This document shows positions 26,260 through 33,755 of a stretch of 64,000 bases of DNA, in pieces (the first letter of the stretch is position 1; each line of letters starts with the position of its first letter). The notes below the pieces were generated by a model. It saw nothing but the letters and a program-made list of their open reading frames with translations. It had not been told where the DNA came from and searched no databases. Source of the stretch: an uncultured Desulfobulbaceae bacterium. GTDB taxonomy: Bacteria; Desulfobacterota; Desulfobulbia; Desulfobulbales; BM004. The stretch covers positions 126,410-190,409 of the forward strand of contig CAMYKS010000005.1 in NCBI GenBank assembly GCA_947259115.1, in the 5' to 3' direction. Both the position numbers and the translations under genes were made by a program.

Positions 26260-26901
26260 CTATTTCCTGTCCTTGCCCCATATCTTGTCAAGGTATTGGT
26301 CCCGCCCTGAACCGAAACGGTAAAAATGATACCGCACCGGACTGTTCTTATAATAATCCTGATGATAGTCCTCGGCAGGATAAAAAGTCATGGCCGCTTC
26401 AATTGGCGTGACAATCGGTTCAGCGTACACACCACTTTTATCCAAGGTCTTTTTTGACTCTTCAGCCTGAAGCCGCTGCTCTTCATTAAAATAAAATATT
26501 GCCGTGCTATAGGGGCGCCCACGGTCGACAAACTGGCCACCCGGGTCCGTTGGGTTCACCTGGCGCCAATAGACCTCGAGCAGTTTTTTATACGAGACCT
26601 TCTGTGGGTAGAAAACTATCTCAACGACCTCGATATGCCCTCCGGACCCATAGTTATTGTAATTCGGATTAGATGTTGTACCACCTGAGTAGCCTGAGGT
26701 TACGGATACGACACCATGCAATTCTTCGAAAGGCTTTTCCATGCACCAGAAGCAGCCACCTGCAAAAATGGCCCTTTCCACCCCGGATTCACTGCTTTCC
26801 ATTGTATTCTTAGTCTGTATGGTGCTGTCATTGCCGGCAAACATCGCTTTTCCGTAAATGAAAACCAGCAGTCCTACTATAATGATAATCCCTTTTTTCA
26901 T
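26260..26901 (-). CDS. msrA: Exported peptide methionine sulfoxide reductase MsrA
   Basis: Reduces methionine-S-sulfoxide in proteins. The catalytic motif is GGCFWC, followed by SVTSGYSGG, the NPNYNNYGSGGHIEVVEI segment with the catalytic Glu, and VNPTDPGGQFVDRGRPY. I start at the ATG at 26901, which has GGAGG 7 bases upstream; the longer frame is not credible. From this start the protein opens with a basic MKKG and a hydrophobic stretch ending near MFAGN, a signal peptide or anchor, so it acts in the periplasm. Third gene of the selenoprotein-msrB-msrA operon. Confidence 0.93.
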   Translation of the reverse strand: MKKGIIIIVGLLVFIYGKAMFAGNDSTIQTKNTMESSESGVERAIFAGGCFWCMEKPFEELHGVVSVTSGYSGGTTSNPNYNNYGSGGHIEVVEIVFYPQKVSYKKLLEVYWRQVNPTDPGGQFVDRGRPYSTAIFYFNEEQRLQAEESKKTLDKSGVYAEPIVTPIEAAMTFYPAEDYHQDYYKNSPVRYHFYRFGSGRDQYLDKIWGKDRK

Positions 26902-26936
26902 GATAACGCCTCCATTCTTTGGCACCCGACAATCTC

Positions 26937-27473
26937 TTATTCTGCCGCCACAAAACGCAGGGAGGCGGAATTTATGCAATAGCGCAACCCTGTCGGTTGC
27001 GGCCCATCTTCGAAAACATGGCCGAGATGGCCACCGCAGCGGCTGCACAGTACCTCTGTTCTTTTCATGAACAGGTTGAAGTCAGGTTCACTCGTAATGT
27101 TTTCCGGGGCCACCGGCCTGCTGTAACTCGGCCAGCCTGTGCCGGAATCATACTTGTCCCCGGACCTGAAAAGATCCTGGCCACAGCCGGCACACTTGTA
27201 AATGCCATGCTCGTGGTTATCCCAGTAATCTCCTGAAAAGGAAGCTTCTGTCCCCTTTTTCCGTAAAATTTGAAATTGCTTGGGGTTGAGCTGTTTTTTC
27301 CATTCCTTAGCTGTTTTCATTACCTTGTCAGCCATGATATAGCCCCCCTCGGATACAGAGAAGACCTTGATCTGCTCCTGCTGCACCGCCTGTTTTTCCG
27401 TTTTGCCCGTGGCGCTGCAGGCCATGAACACCAGGACAAGAAATAATCCTGCAAGCAGGGTGAAGTATTTCAT
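26937..27473 (-). CDS. msrB: Lipoprotein peptide methionine sulfoxide reductase MsrB
   Basis: Reduces methionine-R-sulfoxide. It has a lipoprotein signal (hydrophobic run ending LVFMAC), so it should be anchored on the outer side of the inner membrane or to the outer membrane. Four zinc Cys are present as CAGC and CSRC, and RYCINSASL holds the catalytic Cys; GTGWPSY and HVFEDGP are typical. The ATG at 27479 has the Shine-Dalgarno directly against it, so I use the ATG at 27473 with AGGAGG 6 bases upstream. It lies 14 bp after the TGA-containing gene and 35 bp before msrA. Confidence 0.93.
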   Translation of the reverse strand: MKYFTLLAGLFLVLVFMACSATGKTEKQAVQQEQIKVFSVSEGGYIMADKVMKTAKEWKKQLNPKQFQILRKKGTEASFSGDYWDNHEHGIYKCAGCGQDLFRSGDKYDSGTGWPSYSRPVAPENITSEPDFNLFMKRTEVLCSRCGGHLGHVFEDGPQPTGLRYCINSASLRFVAAE

Positions 27474-27487
27474 ACCCATCCTCCTAT

Positions 27488-27799
27488 TTAATTATTTTTC
27501 TCTTCCGGCTCGGACACTGTCATGATGTACGTCCCGGATTGTATCAGCAATTTTTTCATGTTTTCCATGTTTGTTGTTTCAGGGTCATATAGTATCCGAT
27601 TTATTTCATTGCGGCCGTGCCAGCCAATGCTGACTGAGATGATGCCGGGCTGCCCTTCCAGGGCTGCTTTTCCAACATCGTATCAGCGCACGGCAAATAC
27701 AGCTTCGGCAGCAGTCTCGCCTGTCATCCGGCCGCCTGCACATTGCACGCTCAGCAGGCTGATTAGCATCAATCCTAAAATGAGAGTGAACCATTTCAT
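27488..27799 (-). CDS. Minimal MsrA-like exported selenoprotein candidate (in-frame TGA at codon 39)
   Basis: Read with TGA as selenocysteine, this gives 103 residues. A signal peptide or anchor comes first (MKWFTLILGLMLISLL), then AVFAVR-U-YDVGKAALEG, PGIISVSIGWHG, RNEINRILYDP. This lines up with the msrA product two genes on (AIFAGG-C-FWC, HGVVSVTSGYSGG, HIEVVEIVFYP): the TGA (27683-27685) falls on the catalytic Cys, and the Glu of the GH-x-E motif is kept. The C-terminal half of MsrA is absent. A SECIS-like hairpin follows the TGA. The gene starts at an ATG with GAGGT 7 bases upstream and ends 14 bp before msrB. The other reading is a Cys or Trp codon mutated to stop, but coding is clean on both sides. 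The lipobox is imperfect (SVQC). Confidence 0.75.
27649..27685 (-). promoter_or_regulatory. bSECIS-like element following the in-frame TGA
   Basis: From TGA at 27685-27683, a stem starts 16 nt later: GC, an A-A mismatch, GCCCT, loop GGA, AGGGC, A, GC. That is 7 base pairs with a 3-base apical loop whose first base is G, 24 nt after the TGA. Bacterial SECIS elements are known to need a small stem-loop at about this distance with a G among the first loop bases. Confidence 0.7.
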
Positions 27800-27906
27800 T
27801 GCATGGACCTCATATATAGTATTTTTTTAAACCACACCATTCCAAAACACTTCTTCAACTTTAAAGCCTTGCTGCATCTCTGCAAACCTCTCCAGTTCTA
27901 AAAAAA

Positions 27907-27961
27907 TTATAATCAGCGGTTATAAAGGGGAGATAAAGCAAAGATAAAGGTTGTGTAAAGA
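27907..27961 (-). promoter_or_regulatory. Promoter with four 11-bp-spaced regulator heptamers upstream of the msr operon
   Basis: On the minus strand: CTTTACA, CTTTATC, CTTTATC, CTTTATA at exact 11-bp spacing (plus-strand 27955-27961, 27944-27950, 27933-27939, 27922-27928), then 9 bp, then TATAAT (27907-27912). This is the layout of PhoB/OmpR-type activated promoters, with repeats replacing the -35 box. An OmpR-family regulator gene lies just upstream. Confidence 0.72.
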
Positions 27962-27976
27962 TGAACTGATATTGAA

Positions 27977-29047
27977 TCAGGCCGGCAGCGAAATCCATAT
28001 CCGGGTTTCGTTTTCCAGGCTCTCAGCACCGACAGTGCCGCCGTGGGCCTCGACAATCTCTTTGACTATTGCCAAGCCAATGCCTGCTCCGCCTGCGTCC
28101 CGCGAACGGGACCGGTCAGCCCGAAAGAAGCGCTCGAAGATAAATGGCAGGTCCTTTTCCAGTATCCCCGGGCCGCTGTTGGAAATGATCAGTTTGACTG
28201 AATCTTTTTCCCGATGGCCGGATATGGCGACCCTGCCGTTTTGAGGCGTATATTTCCAGGCATTTTCTACCAGATTACGTACAGCCTGAAGCAATTTGTC
28301 CCGGTCCGCCGTGACAAACTCAGCCTCCGGCATAATCATCTTCTCAAGTGTAATTTTTTTCTCCTGAAAATGAGCCTGGTACAGCGCAAGCATCTGCTCC
28401 ACCACCTCGCTAAGTGAGAGTTTCTCTCGCTGCAGATAGGCCCGGGCCGCATCCGCCCTTGCCAGCTGCTGCAGGTTTTCAACCAAACTTACCAGCCGCA
28501 TTATTTCCTGCTGCAGCATCTCAAAGGTCTCAGGCGCGGGCGGCAGCACCCTGTCATTCAATGCTTCAAGATATCCCCGCAGGTTTGTCAACGGTGTCCG
28601 CAGTTCATGCGCCACATCGGCTACCATGGTTTTGCGCAGCTGTTCAACCTGCTCCAGGCTGTCTGCCATGCGGTTAAAAGCTACGCCCAGCTGGCCTACC
28701 TCATCCCTGGAGGTTACCCCCACCCGGGCCGAAAAATTTCCGCTCGCGACTTCCCGGGTAATGGCGGTCATCTGGGACAGAGGCTTCAGTATCCTTTGCA
28801 TGAGAAAATAACTGATAATAAAAGCCAGGCCAAGGGCGGCTACTGTGGCCCACAGCAGGTAGCGATGCACGGCAGTCAGAAACATCTGGTGGATGTCATC
28901 CGGTGACACCTCGTATTTATCCATGAGCTCCATAAAATAACCTGCAGCCAATTGATCGATGGCCAGCCACACCACCACGATTATAATACCGATCACCGGC
29001 ACGATATTTATCAGGAGAAGTTTCCACAGCAGCCGCTGTTTCATCAT
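27977..29047 (-). CDS. Sensor histidine kinase (BaeS/CpxA type) of the msr-linked two-component system
   Basis: A membrane kinase of 356 residues: helix 1 (about 8-30), a short periplasmic loop with YEVSPDDIHQMF (about 35 residues), helix 2 (about 62-85), HAMP (RILKPLSQMTAITREV), the phosphorylation helix (VADVAHELRTPLTNLRGYLEAL), and the ATP-binding domain (LVENAWKYTPQ, ISNSGPGI, AGGAGIGLAIVKEIVEAHGG). All catalytic boxes are present. It overlaps the regulator gene before it by 4 bp. The short periplasmic loop suggests that it senses the membrane or a small signal. Next gene downstream is the msr operon. Confidence 0.92.
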   Translation of the reverse strand: MMKQRLLWKLLLINIVPVIGIIIVVVWLAIDQLAAGYFMELMDKYEVSPDDIHQMFLTAVHRYLLWATVAALGLAFIISYFLMQRILKPLSQMTAITREVASGNFSARVGVTSRDEVGQLGVAFNRMADSLEQVEQLRKTMVADVAHELRTPLTNLRGYLEALNDRVLPPAPETFEMLQQEIMRLVSLVENLQQLARADAARAYLQREKLSLSEVVEQMLALYQAHFQEKKITLEKMIMPEAEFVTADRDKLLQAVRNLVENAWKYTPQNGRVAISGHREKDSVKLIISNSGPGILEKDLPFIFERFFRADRSRSRDAGGAGIGLAIVKEIVEAHGGTVGAESLENETRIWISLPA

Positions 29048-29760
29048 GGTTCTACCGTATCCTCGTCCGTAAACCTGTAGCCAAAGCCTCGAACTGTCTG
29101 GATTAAACAGGGCCGAGACGGATCAGCCTCGATCTTCTGTCTGAGCTTGCCGATATGCACATCAATAACCCGGTCCACAACCACTTCACCGTGTTGGTAA
29201 AAATGATCCAGGAGTTCTGAACGGGAAAATACCCGGCCCGGGGAGCGCATAAGGGCATAGAGCAGCTTATACTCATGGGAAGTCAGGGGGACAGCCTTAC
29301 CGTGCAGCGTGACCTTGAGTTTTTCAGGGTCCAGGACCAAACCTCCATGGGACAGCACCCCTTCTTTTTGTGATTGAACCGGCCTGGCCCGGCGCAGGAT
29401 AGCCTTCACCCGTTCCAGCAGTTCCCTGGGACTGAAGGGCTTTACCACATAATCATCAGCGCCAAGGGATAATCCAAGGACTGTGTCGATTTCCTCTTCG
29501 CGTGCCGTAAGCATCAAAACAGGGACATCCGAGAAACTTCGCAGCCGGCGGCAGACCTCCCAACCATCAATTTTCGGCAGCATGATATCAAGAATGACAA
29601 AACCGGGATTGGAGGTTTTGATCAATTTCAGGGCCTCTGCTCCATCATCCGCGACAATCGCCTGAAAACCTTCTTTCTCCAGGTAGGTTTTAAGCAGGGC
29701 TGCCGTGTTTCTATCATCCTCGACAATCAGGACGGGGCCGACATTTTCAGCATGCATCAT
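29044..29760 (-). CDS. OmpR-family response regulator of the msr-linked two-component system
   Basis: A receiver domain (ILIVEDDRN-type start VLIVEDDRN, phosphoacceptor in VILDIMLPK, Lys in VVKPFSPREL) followed by a winged-helix DNA-binding domain (HEYKLLYALM, VFSRSELLDHF, VDVHIGKLRQKI, TVRGFGYRF). It should bind tandem direct repeats as a dimer. It is the first gene in the run regulator, kinase, selenoprotein, msrB, msrA, and four 11-bp-spaced heptamers lie before the last three. It most likely activates that operon in answer to oxidative or envelope stress. Confidence 0.93.
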   Translation of the reverse strand: MMHAENVGPVLIVEDDRNTAALLKTYLEKEGFQAIVADDGAEALKLIKTSNPGFVILDIMLPKIDGWEVCRRLRSFSDVPVLMLTAREEEIDTVLGLSLGADDYVVKPFSPRELLERVKAILRRARPVQSQKEGVLSHGGLVLDPEKLKVTLHGKAVPLTSHEYKLLYALMRSPGRVFSRSELLDHFYQHGEVVVDRVIDVHIGKLRQKIEADPSRPCLIQTVRGFGYRFTDEDTVEP

Positions 29761-29802
29761 ATGCTTGCTCCCTCACAACTAGTCTGAACTACTTGCAGTT
29801 AT

Positions 29803-29850
29803 TCTTCTTCCAGAGCCTGGGCAACCAGTCCTTCAGGCAGCTCTTTCTGG
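29803..29850 (-). repeat. rmuC: 48-bp direct copy of the rmuC 3' end (outer)
   Basis: Matches 32310-32357 with two differences in 48 bases and the same orientation. On the minus strand it encodes QKELPEGLVAQALEEE and a TAA, the same C-terminal residues as the intact rmuC gene. It marks the far edge of a 2.5-kb insert. Confidence 0.85.
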
Positions 29851-29877
29851 AAATCCGGTGACACAATACTTATTATT

Positions 29878-30079
29878 TCATTTTATTCTCTGCAGCCCTG
29901 CTCTTTTGGGAAGCAACAGCCTCTCGGTGATTTCCTCTGCTTTAGCAAGAAATGATGCATCGCCGCATGGACGTCCTGTTCTGATTTTCTCCCGCACGGT
30001 TTCAAGAGCACCATCTTTCTTCTTGCGGTGTGATATGATGTAGATAGCCGGGCAATATGCCCCTTGCTATGCGCGCCAT
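29878..30079 (-). pseudogene. Internally deleted REP-associated tyrosine transposase (RAYT) remnant
   Basis: The minus strand from the ATG at 30079 reads MARIARGILPGYLHHIT, the typical start of RAYT/IS200-like Y1 transposases. A few codons later the frame shifts and the other reading frame encodes ETVREKIRTGRPCGD, ASFLAKAEEITERLLLPKRAG, the typical end of the same family, stopping at 29878. The whole catalytic middle (HuH and Tyr) is missing, so it is dead. It lies inside the rmuC-bounded insert. Confidence 0.75.
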
Positions 30080-30307
30080 AATTGCAGCATAGATAATCTA
30101 CGGTTAATTTGGCAACAAGAAATTAGTACTGTATCCCCTGATTTCCGCTCAACCTAAATTGTCTGGACTTAATATTGATAGGTTGACTCGAAATTTATTC
30201 TCCGTTATCTATTTATCAGGGTTAAGGAAGAGATGGCTTCCCCAATTTTAACTACCTGAACATAAAGCCATTAATTATAACCTCAACGAAATTTCCTTAA
30301 GATTAAG

Positions 30308-31885
30308 TTGACAGCCATTAACCGAAGAAATCTAAAAATAATCAACGGTTCCGCCTGGAATACAAGGCAAGCCAAAGTTTTGGCTGTACTTTTTGTTACT
30401 ATACTATGGTTGCTGCTGGTTTTTTTATTCTTCGAAGGAATTTGTGGGACTGACGATTTTAAACATCTTCGTTTCGCATATTTCTGGGATATTTATCCCC
30501 AGAACCATTGGGAAGCCCGGCTAATATACAATTCTCTGCTTCGTCTCAACTTGGTTGCTTTCGGATTTAATGAGATTGCTGCAGCAATTCCAACGATTTT
30601 AGGCTCATATTTCTCGTTTGTGGCAATACTTATAATTGCTTGGAATTCGACTAATGACATCCGGAAGGTGTGGGTTGCAGGCATCCTGGGGTCGAGTCTT
30701 CCGTTCATTGTATTATGCACAACACCAAATGCACGACCTTTAGCAACCGGTTTTTTTTCCCTGGCATTTGCCGTGCTATTATTTTTAAAAGATAAAAAAT
30801 CCGTTTTTCTCGCTGGCAGTATCCTAGGTATTGCAGTTGCCACTCACCTCAGTTTGCTCTTCTGTGCAGTTATTGCCCTCTTGGCTTTACCAGTTGCAGG
30901 AGCTAACACTTGGAAGAACTCCTTAATCGCCTTTTGCGCAATGCTGATTTCTTTTACTCTGGCTGACCTGCTGATTTACGCTTTGTGGACCGGAGATCCC
31001 TTTTATCGTTTTCACGTTATCAATTCAACCCACATGATTACTCTTGATAGTGACCCAAACGCCAGGGAAATTTTAAGAAATGATGGCAATTTGGATATCA
31101 TGTTCTTCATGAGACCGATTCGGGATCTTCTCTTTTCTAAACTCTTTGCATTGCTGCTCGGACTTGCAACTGTCAGTGGCGTACTCAACTGGCGACGCCT
31201 CACATTACAAAACCGGGCACTTTTATTGTATCTTTGTCTTGCATGGATTTGGCAGAGCTATGGTAGTCAAAGTCCGACGGCATACAAACCGTTCCCAGGC
31301 ACCACACCATATTGGGGAGGATTCATATTGCCTGCTGTAGTTCTTGCAACGGAAGTACTTTGTCTAGTCAAACAAAAAGCGTGGCTGATTCTCATAGTTA
31401 TATTTCTTGTTACTGTTAATTTAGCAATTCTCTCGTTGAGTGGGCCATGGGGTCAGTCCGTTGATATGTCCCGGGAACTCTTATCACAAATCAATATCGA
31501 AAGAGATGTCGCATTTGTCTCTGATGACACCACTATAAATCAACTTGTTGTAATCAATGGTTTTTCCCGCCCTCCTAATCTGTTTCGCACACCTGTCTCT
31601 GAGGGAAACGCAGCTGTGAACGTTCCAAAACTTGATAAAAACGCTTTTGCTGCAAACCAGATAAAACTAATGGTTAACAGGTTGAACTTTCAAAATCCTC
31701 CAGACAACAGTGAGATTTGGGTCCGAACTCATTACGGCAAGGAAGTTTATCGCGGCAATCCCGTTTATAGGCTTCTGACGTACCTTTTGCCAGAGTCGTT
31801 CCGTCGCAATCATTCGTGGACTGTCCGCAGACCGGCCGTTAAGATCTATACAGTAGATAAATTCTCTGAAGTTGAAACACTGTAG
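30308..31885 (+). CDS. Polytopic membrane protein, GT-C (PMT-like) glycosyltransferase candidate
   Basis: A 525-residue integral membrane protein with about ten membrane helices and a soluble C-terminal 120 residues. The first loop after helix 1 carries GTDDFKHLRFAYFW, the position where GT-C enzymes hold an acidic catalytic residue (DD), and RPLATGFFSLAF and KDKKSVFLAGSILGIAVATH resemble the PMT_2 helices. It would move a sugar from a polyprenyl carrier to an acceptor in the periplasm. It starts at TTG at 30308 without a good Shine-Dalgarno. It is the only intact gene of the rmuC-bounded insert, and its codon use is more A/T-rich than its neighbours. Confidence 0.6.
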   Translation: MTAINRRNLKIINGSAWNTRQAKVLAVLFVTILWLLLVFLFFEGICGTDDFKHLRFAYFWDIYPQNHWEARLIYNSLLRLNLVAFGFNEIAAAIPTILGSYFSFVAILIIAWNSTNDIRKVWVAGILGSSLPFIVLCTTPNARPLATGFFSLAFAVLLFLKDKKSVFLAGSILGIAVATHLSLLFCAVIALLALPVAGANTWKNSLIAFCAMLISFTLADLLIYALWTGDPFYRFHVINSTHMITLDSDPNAREILRNDGNLDIMFFMRPIRDLLFSKLFALLLGLATVSGVLNWRRLTLQNRALLLYLCLAWIWQSYGSQSPTAYKPFPGTTPYWGGFILPAVVLATEVLCLVKQKAWLILIVIFLVTVNLAILSLSGPWGQSVDMSRELLSQINIERDVAFVSDDTTINQLVVINGFSRPPNLFRTPVSEGNAAVNVPKLDKNAFAANQIKLMVNRLNFQNPPDNSEIWVRTHYGKEVYRGNPVYRLLTYLLPESFRRNHSWTVRRPAVKIYTVDKFSEVETL

Positions 31886-32302
31886 AGGCGCAAATTTTTG
31901 CTTCTCTCTTCTCAAGTTATCTCGCGAATCTAGCCCGAATATTTCATGAACAGTTTTGAGAAATTAGCATAACTATATGTTTTTATGATTTAAATTTTAT
32001 ATTTCCAGTGTGTTTTCCGGTTACAGTTTGTACTAAGTGACTGAATAGATTTTTTTTAAAACTATTCACCCTTCGGGCAAGCCGATACATCCGTATAGCC
32101 TGCAGTGTTAGGCGTTTCGCATACTAACTAAAGTATAGCTCAAACGACTTACACTTTGTCTATCCGGCGTCTCAACTCGTGAAAAATGCGGGCTAGTTGG
32201 ATTTTATTAATAATTCTTTGCCAGGCACAGCATTTTAAAAATCCAGCGTATGGCCGGCAGATATAACTGGACAAAGCCGCTTTGCAGCAAGATGTCAATC
32301 TT
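31886..32302. other. Intergenic region holding repeat copy B
   Basis: The 417 bp between the membrane glycosyltransferase-like gene and rmuC consist mostly of repeat copy B (31978-32197). The last 100 bp before rmuC show nothing I can name. Confidence 0.6.
31978..32197 (-). repeat. 217-bp structured intergenic repeat, copy B (inverted relative to A)
   Basis: Reverse complement of copy A with about 90 percent identity by eye; it has a 4-base insertion in the hairpin loop and a change in the CTTACAC arm, so the hairpin is weaker. It lies inside the rmuC-bounded insert, between the membrane glycosyltransferase-like gene and rmuC. Confidence 0.85.
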
Positions 32303-33673
32303 TCAAGACTCTTCTTCCAGGGCCTGGGCAACCAGCCCTTCAGGCAGCTCTTTCTGGGCCTTGACTCCCAGTTGCCGCAATTCAACGGAACGTCGGATTA
32401 GGTTGCCCCTGCCCTCTGTCAGCCGGTTGCGGGCCATCCTATACGAATCCCGGGCCTTGTCAATCTTGTGGCCAACATCATCCAGTGCTTCAACAAAGCC
32501 GACAAATTTATCATGGAGATCTCCGGCTTTTTTGGCAATGATGAGTGCGTTCTTATTCTGGTCATCATAGCGCCAGATGTTATTGATGATACGCAGTGTT
32601 GCCAGCAGCGTAGATGGACTGACAAGCATGATGTTTTTATCAAAAGCCTCGTTGAACAACCCCTGTTCGGACTCGATGGCCGTCCAGAACGCACCCTCAA
32701 TGGGCAGAAACATAAGGACAAAATCGAGGGTCCTGATGCCCTCAAGTTCCTCGTAGCGTTTCCCGCTCAACGTTTTAATATGGGTCCTGATTGATATAAT
32801 ATGTTCTTTTAAATGTTTAACCCTTTTTTCCTCGGTATCGGCATTACAGTATTTTTCATAGGCATTCAGGGAAACCTTGGAGTCGATAACGATTTCCTTG
32901 CCCTCGGGCAGGTGCACAATGACATCCGGGTGGCGGCGCTTGCCCTCGCCGCTGGCATACATGGTCTGCACTTCGTACTCCCTGCCTTTCTGCAATCCTG
33001 ACTCCTCAAGTACTCTCTCAAGGATCATCTCACCCCAGGATCCACGGGTCTTGCTCTGCCCCTTGAGGGCATTGGTCAGATTGACCGCATCCTCGCTTAT
33101 CCGTTCGTTCAGGGTCTTTAAATGGATAATCTCATTTAACAGGGAGACCCTGTCTTTTGACTCCTTGTCGTAAACATCCTCCACCTTTTTCTTGAAGTCC
33201 AGCAGCTGCTCCCGTATGGGCTTGAGAACACCCTCAATATTTTCCCTGTTCTGGTCGGTAAATTTCTGGCTCTTGTCTTCAAAAATCCTGTTGGCCGCAT
33301 TCTGGAATTCCATCTTGAGGTGTTCCCTGGCTTCCTGCAGCAGGGCTATTTTTTCCTCGGCATTTTTACGCTCATCCTCAAGACGGGTCTCAAGCTCTGA
33401 TAATTTTGTCTGTGAGGCAACATTTTCCTGCCTGGAACTCTCAAGGCCCTCTTCAAGCCCTTGAATTCTTGAGCTTTTTTCTTCTGCAACAGCTCTGCGC
33501 TCAGCCTCAGCAGCCAGCTGCTCCCTGAGAGTGGCAGCACCTTCTTCTGCCTCCTTGGTCTTCCTCTTCAACTCATCTATCTGCCTTTCTTTGCCGGGCA
33601 GGAACAGCAGACCTCCGATTATTCCGACCAAAACTCCTGCAATAACCGCCAGGATAACTCCTGCTTCATTCAT
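32303..33673 (-). CDS. rmuC: RmuC-family DNA recombination protein
   Basis: RmuC proteins limit inversions at short inverted repeats and have a nuclease-like core. The product has an N-terminal membrane helix (VILAVIAGVLVGIIGGLLF), a long coiled coil (residues about 30-190), then the RmuC core with GSWGEMILERVLEESGL, RRHPDVIVHLPEGKEIVIDSKVSL (split here), VLMFLPIEGAF and LVSPSTLLATLR. I start at the ATG at 33673 with GAGGAG 8 bases upstream. Its last 16 codons are duplicated at 29803-29850, so the 3' end was probably the target of an insertion. Confidence 0.92.
   Translation of the reverse strand: MNEAGVILAVIAGVLVGIIGGLLFLPGKERQIDELKRKTKEAEEGAATLREQLAAEAERRAVAEEKSSRIQGLEEGLESSRQENVASQTKLSELETRLEDERKNAEEKIALLQEAREHLKMEFQNAANRIFEDKSQKFTDQNRENIEGVLKPIREQLLDFKKKVEDVYDKESKDRVSLLNEIIHLKTLNERISEDAVNLTNALKGQSKTRGSWGEMILERVLEESGLQKGREYEVQTMYASGEGKRRHPDVIVHLPEGKEIVIDSKVSLNAYEKYCNADTEEKRVKHLKEHIISIRTHIKTLSGKRYEELEGIRTLDFVLMFLPIEGAFWTAIESEQGLFNEAFDKNIMLVSPSTLLATLRIINNIWRYDDQNKNALIIAKKAGDLHDKFVGFVEALDDVGHKIDKARDSYRMARNRLTEGRGNLIRRSVELRQLGVKAQKELPEGLVAQALEEES
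32310..32357 (-). repeat. rmuC: 48-bp direct repeat at the rmuC 3' end (inner)
   Basis: The in-gene copy of the repeat at 29803-29850. The two copies are direct and 2.5 kb apart, as seen when an element inserts at a gene end and rebuilds it. Confidence 0.85.
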
Positions 33674-33755
33674 GCATTGCTCCTCTCTATCAAGTTTCAT
33701 TCAGGGTAAGTCCTCGCTTGACACCCTGCCTGAAAACAACTTATATAGTTTTTCT

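Noticed and set aside
27522..27830. 102-residue plus-strand frame across the selenoprotein gene
   Set aside because: Antisense to the TGA-containing minus-strand gene, which has a signal peptide, ribosome-binding site and MsrA-like residues.
32149..32385. 78-residue minus-strand frame over the rmuC end and repeat B
   Set aside because: Wrong frame relative to rmuC and runs into the repeat; no coding signal.
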